Shown here: positions 1 to 5,250 of the stretch, in pieces | Layout: the number at the start of each line of letters is the position of its first letter | Position numbering within the stretch: position 1 is the first letter of the stretch | Assembly: GCA_026388615.1 (NCBI GenBank) | Contig: JAPLJL010000396.1 | Location: forward strand, 1 to 9,086 | Reading direction: 5' to 3' | Length of the DNA stretch: 9,086 bases | Source: Pseudomonadota bacterium | GTDB lineage: Bacteria; Desulfobacterota; JAPLJL01 | The notes under the pieces: generated by a model | Database searches by the model: none | Told to the model about the DNA's origin: nothing | Seen by the model: only the letters and a program-made list of their open reading frames with translations | Made by a program: the position numbers and the translations under genes

Positions 1-951
1 GAGGATCAGGAGGAAGGTCAGCTTGCTGTGGACGAACTGCTGGATAAAGGCCAGGCCCTTCATCGGGATCTGCTGGTCGATGAAGAAATTGGTCAGGGAC
101 AGGGCCGTGCCGACCAGGAGGAAAATCGCTCCGACCAGGAGCATGCTCCCCACCATGATGTTCGGGAGAGCCCCGACCGTGATGTCCCGCTTGATCAGAA
201 TCTCGACGATCACGACGTAGAAGGCCGTGACCGCCGCCGATTCGCTGGCGGTGAATAGTCCGGAATAGATACCCCCTAGGATGACGATCGGGATCGGGAT
301 TTCCCAGGCCACGTCCTTCAGCGCCTTAATGGATTCCTTGAAATTCGGGCGGACCCGGGTCCGATGAAACTTGAGCCCTTTAATCACCCCGTAAGCCGAA
401 AGGATCAGGACCAGAACAATCCCCGGAATAATCCCGGCGATGAACAGCTGATCCACGCTGACCTGGGAGACCACCCCATAAATAATGATGGAAAGGGCGG
501 GCGGGAACAGGAATCCCAGGCTCCCCCCGCAGGTGAGTAAACCCAGGGTGAACTTTTCGTCATACCCCTCTTCCATCAGCGCGGGGTATAAAAAGGCCCC
601 CAGGGCGATAATCGTGACCCCCGAGGCCCCAGTCAGGGCCGTGAAAATGGCGCAGGCCACCAAGGCGACAATGGAAACCCCTCCGGGCATCCAGCCGAAA
701 AGAGCCCGGGTGATGTTCACCAGCCGGATCGGGGCCTTGCTCTCCGCCAGCAGGTATCCCGCGAAAATAAAGAGCGGGAGGGTAATCATGCCGGGCGCGG
801 AGGCCAGGCGGTACATCTCCCCGAAAAGAACGGCCGGGTCCAGACCGGACACGAAAACCAGCCCGAGCAGGGCCGCGCTCCCGATCACCACGAACAGGGG
901 CATTCCGAAGACGGCTGCGACGAGACAAAGAAGGAAACCGATGGTCACCAT
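1..951 (-). CDS. dctM: TRAP transporter large permease subunit (DctM), 3' end outside the window
   Basis: The frame reads without a stop from an ATG at 951 to the window edge, giving 317 codons. DctM proteins are usually about 425-440 aa, so roughly the last quarter is missing. DctM is the large inner-membrane subunit that carries the substrate, driven by a sodium gradient, after it is handed over by a periplasmic binding protein. Family hallmarks I can see are TLPLFIFAGYLLAE (residues 57-70), the GGVSIVALVACAIFTALTG then ASGVT block (90-113), GFLFPPALSIIIYG (146-159), QLFIAGIIPG (168-177) and the FTASESAAV loop (233-241), all between long hydrophobic helices. The start lies 6 nt past the dctQ stop, and a GAGGA ribosome site sits in the tail of dctQ, so the two are one operon. 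The transported compound cannot be read from sequence. The family call is very safe. Confidence 0.96.
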   Translation of the reverse strand, partial: MVTIGFLLCLVAAVFGMPLFVVIGSAALLGLVFVSGLDPAVLFGEMYRLASAPGMITLPLFIFAGYLLAESKAPIRLVNITRALFGWMPGGVSIVALVACAIFTALTGASGVTIIALGAFLYPALMEEGYDEKFTLGLLTCGGSLGFLFPPALSIIIYGVVSQVSVDQLFIAGIIPGIVLVLILSAYGVIKGLKFHRTRVRPNFKESIKALKDVAWEIPIPIVILGGIYSGLFTASESAAVTAFYVVIVEILIKRDITVGALPNIMVGSMLLVGAIFLLVGTALSLTNFFIDQQIPMKGLAFIQQFVHSKLTFLLIL

Positions 952-957
952 GCCCGT

Positions 958-1491
958 TTATTCCTCTTTCCGGTAGTAAATCTCCACCAGCTTGATCGTG
1001 AACCTGATCGTGAGCAGGCAGAAAGTGATCGGGAAGACCAGTTCCATGACCCAGAGCGGCGTATGCAGCGGTTCGCACATCTGCCCGAACGCCTTTTCGA
1101 CCTGGACAAAATGCACCGCGACTTTAAAGAGAAAGCCGGAAAACAAGATGGCAATGGCAGTCAGAACCATCTCGCTCAATTTTCTCAGATTCATGGGGAG
1201 CGTCCGGGACATGACGTCGATGGCGATATGCCGGCCCTGCTTGGTCACCATGCTGCCGGCGATGAAGCCGGTCCAGAGCACCAGGTGGCGGAGGAGCTCG
1301 TCGGCCCAGCCGAACCCGATGGCAAAGAAATCCCGCATGAGGACCTGGACGAAAGACAGGATTACCATGGTGGCCAGGGCCAGGATGACGAACCCCTGTT
1401 CCAGGTAGGAAACAATCCGGTCGACAGGCCGGATCAGCCGCATGATCTGATGGCTTGGTTCCGGCTGGGGATGAGATTTCTTAGTCGTCAT
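958..1491 (-). CDS. dctQ: TRAP transporter small permease subunit (DctQ)
   Basis: This 177-aa membrane protein has the size and four-helix layout of DctQ subunits, with hydrophobic segments near residues 33-53, 66-84, 106-126 and 145-165. Two conserved DctQ signatures are present: GWADELLRHLVLW (61-73) and KQGRHIAID (84-92). DctQ pairs with DctM to form the membrane part of the transporter; its role is structural and in docking the binding protein. The ATG at 1491 has only a weak purine stretch (TTAAGA) before it. The next in-frame ATG, at residue 17, has no better site, so I keep the longer start. dctM follows after 6 nt. Most TRAP loci have dctP just upstream, but here a 267-bp gap and an unrelated exported protein stand there. 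A dctP could lie left of the window or elsewhere. Confidence 0.95.
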   Translation of the reverse strand: MTTKKSHPQPEPSHQIMRLIRPVDRIVSYLEQGFVILALATMVILSFVQVLMRDFFAIGFGWADELLRHLVLWTGFIAGSMVTKQGRHIAIDVMSRTLPMNLRKLSEMVLTAIAILFSGFLFKVAVHFVQVEKAFGQMCEPLHTPLWVMELVFPITFCLLTIRFTIKLVEIYYRKEE

Positions 1492-1519
1492 TCTTAAAAA
1501 TAAATTTTGAAAAACCCTT

Positions 1520-1550
1520 ATTTTATGTCACTTACGGCAGAAGAAGTCAA
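1520..1550 (-). promoter_or_regulatory. Possible sigma70-type promoter for dctQM
   Basis: On the minus strand TTGACT (1550-1545) is followed, after a slightly long 19-bp spacer, by TAAAAT (1525-1520). It lies about 30 bp ahead of the dctQ ATG. The two hexamers each match the consensus at 5 of 6 positions, but the spacing is not ideal and no experiment backs it. Confidence 0.35.
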
Positions 1551-1701
1551 GATGTCCAGGGGAAAAGGGGAAATAAGTTCCGGTTTCCGAATCCATCCCG
1601 TTCTCTTGCCTTTATTATCTGCGACAGCTTGACACGTTGACTAATGGTTATTTCTCTTTGTATCGATCCCGCCGGCTTAGCTCTCCGCCTGATATCTACA
1701 T

Positions 1702-1751
1702 AATCAGTTAGTGTATAATTTTACCGGTCCGCAAATATACAGTTACTGATT
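1702..1751. repeat. Imperfect inverted repeat, possible operator
   Basis: The arms AATCAGTTAGTGTATA (1702-1717) and TATACAGTTACTGATT (1736-1751) are reverse complements at 14 of 16 positions. The 18-bp spacer contains the palindrome ACCGGT. It lies about 210 bp ahead of dctQ. It could be a binding site for a dimeric regulator, or two half-sites. No regulator gene is in the window to pair with it. Confidence 0.6.
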
Positions 1752-1776
1752 TGCAACACTTATTGTGGTGTTGCAA
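1751..1776 (-). other. Stem-loop spanning the stop codon of the exported protein gene
   Basis: TTGCAACAC (1751-1759) and GTGTTGCAA (1768-1776) form a perfect 9-bp stem with an 8-nt loop. The TAA stop of the upstream gene (1762-1760) lies at the edge of the loop. No T-run follows on either strand, so it is not a standard intrinsic terminator. It could stabilise or trim the mRNA 3' end. Confidence 0.55.
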
Positions 1777-3214
1777 CGTCTCGCGGACGGCCGCCCAGGT
1801 TGCCGGCCTTCTTCTCCCCCACGATGATGACGAGAGGGTATGCGGGGATATCCAGGATCTCCTTTAACAGCTTGAGATTCGGTCCTTCCGGTCGATAAAA
1901 GTCATAAGGAATACAGCCAAAGGTTTCAATCCGGTAAGACCCGGAAGAAAGACCCTTAATCACCAGCTGGTCCGCGGCCGAGCCGATATCCCCGGGGAAA
2001 TTCTCGGGCGGATGGGAGTCGCCCTCGTCATCATTATAGGTGGAAGAAGATTTTCCCTTGGCCAAAAACTTGGGATCGAAACTGGTCTTCTGGATCTGGG
2101 TCCCCTGGGGTCCGGTGATCAGGCGCCAATCTTCCTTGCCGGTATCGAATTTCTTTTCGTTTTCGTCCATCCGGCCATCGATGAGGTAACCTTGCTGGTT
2201 GACCGAATCATAAAACCTCATCCCCTTGGCCGCCGGGGTAAGATCGGTGCTGAAAGAGAGGGCCATGTCGTGGATCAGGTACCCCGGATCAAAAGGCACC
2301 GCGACAATCGTGGTAGTCAGGGTCAAGGTGTCGGCCATGATGGAATCAAGGAAAAACTTCGGGCCCTTAATCCCCAGGGGGAAAACCGGATACATGCTGG
2401 AATGGGTCAGGATTCGAACCGGGCCGGGCTGATAAGCGACCACCCCTCCGCTGACGATACTCTCGTTGAAGGGAACCTTGATCAGGCCGCCCAGGAAGCG
2501 GATGGCGCCCCGGATTTTCTGCCGGTCGATGATATTGTCCGCGGTTCCCCCCGCCTCCGGCAGAATCTGCAACTGATTGATAAAAATAGTCGGGATCTTC
2601 GCTTTTCCCCTCTCATTCACCAGCGCGCGGTAAACGTAAGTAGTAAATTTCAAAAAGAACCCTTCCTCTATTTCACGTAAGTCGGATACAGGCGGAAGAT
2701 GAAAATTGGGCGCTTCGGTTTTGAATAATACCGGATACACCCAGGAATGTCTCCCGGAGACCGGGTTCGCCAGCTCGGTGGGGACGATCCGGTCCACGCC
2801 TTCGGGGATTTTCCCTGCCGGCGCCTTTTCCCCCGAATCCCTGGCCATGAACACAATCAGGTCCTGAGGATCGAAGAGGCCGTTGGAGAGGCCGCCGTTG
2901 GATTCGGGCCCACGGGTCAGGATGAATTGTCCGGTAGGGGTGCGTTCATCCACCTGGGAAAGTACCGGTTTCCACTCTCCTCCCTGCCAGGAAAAAACGG
3001 CCAGGTGGTTAATCTTCTGTCCCAGCAGGGGGGCAAGCATCTCGCCCGGAACCTCGACCGGTTCGTAATAGCGGCCGCCCCACTTTTCTCTCTCGGAGGC
3101 GCCGGCGTAAGCCAAGCCCGATAAAACCCAGACGGAAATCGCCAGGGGAAAAATTGCCCGCCGGAGAGACTTCTTGATTTTACCTAGGTCCAAGCACACT
3201 CCGTTCCCAAGCAC
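1760..3214 (-). CDS. Exported protein of unknown function
   Basis: I do not recognise this family. The protein starts with a clear secretion signal: basic KIKKSLRR, then a hydrophobic run AIFPLAISVWVLSGLAYA ending in an AxA-type cleavage site (about residue 37 from the GTG start). The mature part, about 445 residues, looks beta-rich and soluble, with phrases such as QVDERTPTGQF and DPQDLIVFMARDSGEKAP near its N-terminus. It has no cysteine cluster, haem motif or transmembrane helix; a single C followed by a proline-rich FGCIPYDFYRPEGPN lies near the end. An in-frame ATG at 3340 exists but would overlap fixX by 62 nt and put 60 residues ahead of the signal. I prefer the GTG at 3214 (GGAG 6 nt before it), with TTG at 3193 (GGAG 5 nt before it) as an alternative. 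It sits between fixX and the TRAP genes. It is not DctP-like, and a role in binding or processing the substrate outside the cytoplasm is only a guess. Confidence 0.8.
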   Translation of the reverse strand: MLGNGVCLDLGKIKKSLRRAIFPLAISVWVLSGLAYAGASEREKWGGRYYEPVEVPGEMLAPLLGQKINHLAVFSWQGGEWKPVLSQVDERTPTGQFILTRGPESNGGLSNGLFDPQDLIVFMARDSGEKAPAGKIPEGVDRIVPTELANPVSGRHSWVYPVLFKTEAPNFHLPPVSDLREIEEGFFLKFTTYVYRALVNERGKAKIPTIFINQLQILPEAGGTADNIIDRQKIRGAIRFLGGLIKVPFNESIVSGGVVAYQPGPVRILTHSSMYPVFPLGIKGPKFFLDSIMADTLTLTTTIVAVPFDPGYLIHDMALSFSTDLTPAAKGMRFYDSVNQQGYLIDGRMDENEKKFDTGKEDWRLITGPQGTQIQKTSFDPKFLAKGKSSSTYNDDEGDSHPPENFPGDIGSAADQLVIKGLSSGSYRIETFGCIPYDFYRPEGPNLKLLKEILDIPAYPLVIIVGEKKAGNLGGRPRDVATPQ

Positions 3215-3223
3215 GCTCCGCTC
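3190..3223. repeat. Tandem duplication of a 17-bp unit over the start of the exported protein gene
   Basis: CCAAGCACACTCCGTTC (3190-3206) is followed directly by CCAAGCACGCTCCGCTC (3207-3223), with 15 of 17 positions identical. On the minus strand each copy carries a GGAG followed by GTG and TTG codons, so the duplication also duplicates a translation start region, in different frames. Confidence 0.8.
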
Positions 3224-3233
3224 CCGAGATTTA

Positions 3234-3275
3234 GTACCTGGCTGCTTGGCTGCTTTGTACTTTGTACTGTTGTTC
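3234..3275. repeat. Degenerate 7-bp tandem repeat after fixX
   Basis: The stretch divides into heptamers GTACCTG, GCTGCTT, GGCTGCT, TTGTACT, TTGTACT, GTTGTTC. Two adjacent units are identical and the rest are related. It fills the gap just downstream of the fixX stop and shares the core CTTTGTACTG with the repeat at 5216-5250. Confidence 0.55.
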
Positions 3276-3278
3276 AGC

Positions 3279-3557
3279 TCATCCTCTCTCGTATACCACC
3301 CCATAGCCGGCCGGCGGGAAGGTGAACTCGATCGCATCATAACTGCACACGGTGAAGCAGGAAGCGCACTCCAGGCAGTATTTTTTGTAATCCTTGTCCA
3401 GCGCGGCTTTCCCGTTGCGAACCTTCCACAGGTTCATCCCGCAGATGATCGCGCAGTTCTTGCACCCGACGCACTTCTCCCGGTCCACCGAGATGAAATC
3501 CACGGGGGACTCGATCACCTTGACCAGTTTCCTTTTGTCGATCGGTTTATCCGCCAT
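3279..3557 (-). CDS. fixX: FixX-like ferredoxin, partner of FixC
   Basis: This 92-aa ferredoxin has two full cysteine quartets: C29, C32, C35, C39 (CVGCKNCAIIC) and C61, C64, C67, C71 (CLECASCFTVC), enough for two [4Fe-4S] clusters. The C-terminal tail IEFTFPPAGYGVVYERG closely parallels that of E. coli FixX, which supports FixX over a generic ferredoxin. In Fix/EtfABCX systems FixX passes electrons with FixC towards quinone. Cluster-end residues are G and S where bacterial ferredoxins often have P. The ATG lies 2 nt after the fixC stop, with a perfect AGGAGGT (3566-3572) inside the end of fixC, so the two proteins are translated together. Length matches the family. Confidence 0.93.
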   Translation of the reverse strand: MADKPIDKRKLVKVIESPVDFISVDREKCVGCKNCAIICGMNLWKVRNGKAALDKDYKKYCLECASCFTVCSYDAIEFTFPPAGYGVVYERG

Positions 3558-3559
3558 GA

Positions 3560-4951
3560 TCAGTTACCTCCTGAGTTCTGGTTCATCATGCCCTGAAGCA
3601 TGGGGGCCATCGTTTTCATCCCGTTGATGAAATTCGTCACTTTTCCCCGGGCGGCTTCCTCGGCGATGGGGAAATAATAGCGGGTCAGGAACGCGATCTG
3701 GGGCAGCATCTCGAGCAGGATCCCCGGCACCCGGAGCATCCCCTCCGCGTGGGGCTCGGCCATGGTCAGCATGCCGTAGAACATGATGTCGGCCAGATTA
3801 TCAAACATCTGGTAGAAGGTATCCGAGGTCCACTGCTCGAAGAAATCCCGGAGGATGGGGCCGGAAGTGAAATCCACCCCCACCGGGGAAACCTTGAGCT
3901 CCTCCATATACTGCTTCAGGAAGTCCGAGGAGAAATTCTTCTCCTTATGGGCCCGGACCGCGACCTGGGCGGCCAGGCGCGAGGAATACATGGCCTGCCA
4001 GACCCCTTCGGCCATGAAGGGCTCCGGAACCCCCGCCGCGTCTCCGGTCAGCATCAGTCCGTTGGCATAGATCCTCTCGTTAAAACTCTTCAGCCAGGGC
4101 AGGAAATGGAGCTGGAATTCCGCGGGCTTGGCGCGGGTGGCCCTGATCAGTTTCTGGATGAAGTCGAGCTGGACATTCTCCATCGCCGAACGGGTGGAAA
4201 GGTTCTTGCCCGCGTCGATCTCGCTCTGCAGCGTCTTGGCGGGGCGAGAGCCGATGTGGAATCCGTCGCGGAAGGCGCAGACGTAGCCGCCCCGGTCCGG
4301 GCCCATGAAGATGTGGACGTTGGTGTCACCCAGGTATTCCTGGACCCTTCTCGGGTCCGCCTTGTAATCCAAGGTCGCGAGAACCGTGACCTGGTCCTTA
4401 TCCCAGCGCTTCCGGAGCCCCGCCTTCCGGGCAATGAGGGAATGCGCGCCGTCCGCCGCAATCACCACCGGGGCCCGGTATTCCCGGCCCTTCCCGTCGA
4501 CCACCCCGACGATATTCTCTCCCTCCCGGATCACGTCCGTCGCCAGGGTGGTGAGCTTGAGTTCCGCCCCGGCCTTCCGGGCCTTGCCGGACATCCACTG
4601 GTCGAAATCCGGACGGTACATCATCTGCACCATGTATTCGCTGGCCTGCGGGTAACCGGCCCGCCGGGGTGGGGTGAAACCCCAGAGCATCCGGTCCTCG
4701 TTGGAGGGCTTGGGCTTGATGATATGCATCGCCCCGAACTTGGTCGGCCAGAGCGAAGGCACATCCAAGTCCTTGATATAGTCGAAATCGCGCGCGGCCT
4801 TAGGAGAAAGCCCGAACCCGGATGAATTTTTCTCACCGCAGAAATGCCCGCGCTCCAGGATGACGGTTTTCAGGCCGGAATCCGCGGCTTCCTTGGCGGC
4901 GGCGCTGCCCCCCGGACCGCCACCCACGACGATCAGATCGTAACTTTTCAT
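3560..4951 (-). CDS. fixC: FixC-like FAD-dependent ETF:quinone oxidoreductase
   Basis: This 463-aa flavoprotein belongs to the FixC / geranylgeranyl reductase family. The N-terminal FAD-binding Rossmann motif is VVGGGPGGSAAA (8-19), with the acidic ribose-binding ILERG at 31-35. VIAADGAHS (163-171) and the second FAD motif LTGDAAGVPEPFMAEGVW (301-318) are also in place. FixC accepts electrons from the ETF and, with FixX, reduces quinone at the membrane. The C-terminal third is rich in M, F and L (for example ILLEMLPQIAFLTRYYFPIA at 411-430) and could lie on the membrane. The ATG at 4951 has an excellent AGGAGGG (4955-4961). fixX follows after 2 nt, which is what separates this call from a lipid-reducing GGR enzyme. 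The upstream gap of 298 bp leaves room for a promoter; TACAAT at 5069-5074 is a weak -10 candidate without a good -35. Confidence 0.9.
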   Translation of the reverse strand: MKSYDLIVVGGGPGGSAAAKEAADSGLKTVILERGHFCGEKNSSGFGLSPKAARDFDYIKDLDVPSLWPTKFGAMHIIKPKPSNEDRMLWGFTPPRRAGYPQASEYMVQMMYRPDFDQWMSGKARKAGAELKLTTLATDVIREGENIVGVVDGKGREYRAPVVIAADGAHSLIARKAGLRKRWDKDQVTVLATLDYKADPRRVQEYLGDTNVHIFMGPDRGGYVCAFRDGFHIGSRPAKTLQSEIDAGKNLSTRSAMENVQLDFIQKLIRATRAKPAEFQLHFLPWLKSFNERIYANGLMLTGDAAGVPEPFMAEGVWQAMYSSRLAAQVAVRAHKEKNFSSDFLKQYMEELKVSPVGVDFTSGPILRDFFEQWTSDTFYQMFDNLADIMFYGMLTMAEPHAEGMLRVPGILLEMLPQIAFLTRYYFPIAEEAARGKVTNFINGMKTMAPMLQGMMNQNSGGN

Positions 4952-5039
4952 CTTCCCTCCTCCTTCTTGCTTTTTAAGGTGTTGGGTGGTGGGTCATAGG
5001 TGATAGGTTCAAACCCAGTACCATCACCCTCCCCTTCAG

Positions 5040-5060
5040 CCCCTCCCCTCACGGGAGGGG
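5040..5060. repeat. GC-rich hairpin
   Basis: CCCCTCCC (5040-5047) and GGGAGGGG (5053-5060) are perfect reverse complements with a 5-nt loop. A further CCCTCCCC lies just to the left (5028-5035), offering an alternative pairing partner. No T-run follows on either strand, so a simple intrinsic terminator is unlikely. The style resembles dispersed CCCTCCCC...GGGGAGGG intergenic palindromes common in bacterial genomes (recollection, not searched). Confidence 0.65.
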
Positions 5061-5147
5061 AACATATTATTGTACCTCTCATATTTAATTTCTTGGCGCG
5101 AGGCCATATGTCATTTGCTCCCTGCAACCTACCTCCCGATCTTCTTT

Positions 5148-5183
5148 AAACCCAATAAACCCAAGCAACTCGACAAACCCAAT
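5148..5183. repeat. Degenerate 9-bp tandem repeat
   Basis: Four consecutive 9-mers can be read: AAACCCAAT, AAACCCAAG, CAACTCGAC, AAACCCAAT. Three of the four are identical or differ by one base. It does not encode a plausible peptide in either direction. Confidence 0.6.
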
Positions 5184-5215
5184 AATTTCTTTTTCTCTAG
5201 GCTTTAGCCTCTCGG

Positions 5216-5250
5216 CTCTATGCCCTATGCGCTTTGCCCTTTGTACTGCT
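5216..5250. repeat. Degenerate 7-bp tandem repeat at the 3' end of the FAD oxidase gene
   Basis: The heptamers CTCTATG, CCCTATG, CGCTTTG, CCCTTTG, TACTGCT run up to the first base of the oxidase stop codon. Neighbouring units differ by one to three bases, apart from the diverged last one. It is related to the repeat at 3234-3275 through CTTTGTACTG. Confidence 0.6.

Larger units (their letters stand above)
1492..1759. other. Intergenic region between the exported protein gene and dctQ
   Basis: This 268-bp stretch has no credible ORF on either strand and is visibly more AT-rich than its flanks. It holds a possible dctQ promoter (1520-1550), a long imperfect inverted repeat (1702-1751), most of one arm of a stem-loop covering the upstream gene's stop (1751-1776), and a short direct repeat TTGAC-ACG-TTGAC at 1629-1641. 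The composition and these elements suggest that dctQM has its own promoter rather than depending wholly on read-through. I see nothing I recognise in 1560-1625. Confidence 0.6.
4952..5249. other. Intergenic region upstream of fixC, filled with short repeats
   Basis: No ORF here has a credible protein. The stretch contains, from right to left on the map, a degenerate 7-mer array (5216-5250), a 9-mer array (5148-5183), an AT-rich block (5061-5095) that could hold a promoter, a GC-rich hairpin (5040-5060), and a G/T-rich stretch (4980-5010). It interrupts an otherwise tightly packed gene series, so fixCX may be transcribed separately from the oxidase genes. Confidence 0.6.

Noticed and set aside
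1629..1660. TTGACA on the plus strand as a promoter -35
   Set aside because: No -10 element stands at suitable spacing and no plus-strand gene follows.
2409..2419. GGATTCGAACC (minus strand GGTTCGAATCC), a perfect T-loop consensus
   Set aside because: It lies in coding sequence of the exported protein (PVRILT), the T-stem does not pair past two bases, and no cloverleaf surrounds it.
2012..2680. 222-codon open frame on the plus strand opposite the exported protein gene
   Set aside because: Its translation is low in recognisable protein features and it lies wholly inside a minus-strand gene with a signal peptide.
3215..3340. N-terminal extension of the exported protein to the ATG at 3340
   Set aside because: It would overlap the end of fixX by 62 nt, translate a repeat-rich gap, and push the signal peptide about 60 residues inwards.
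3749..4825. Long 358-codon open frame on the plus strand opposite fixC
   Set aside because: It mirrors fixC codon structure in GC-rich DNA, has no ribosome site or recognisable domain, and fixC itself is certain.
5006..5016. GGTTCAAACCC, resembling a tRNA T-loop
   Set aside because: The flanks cannot form a T-stem, and no anticodon arm or acceptor stem is present; it is only a small self-complementary stretch.
5148..5250. CRISPR array
   Set aside because: The repeat units are only 7-9 bp and directly adjacent, without spacers, and no cas gene is nearby.
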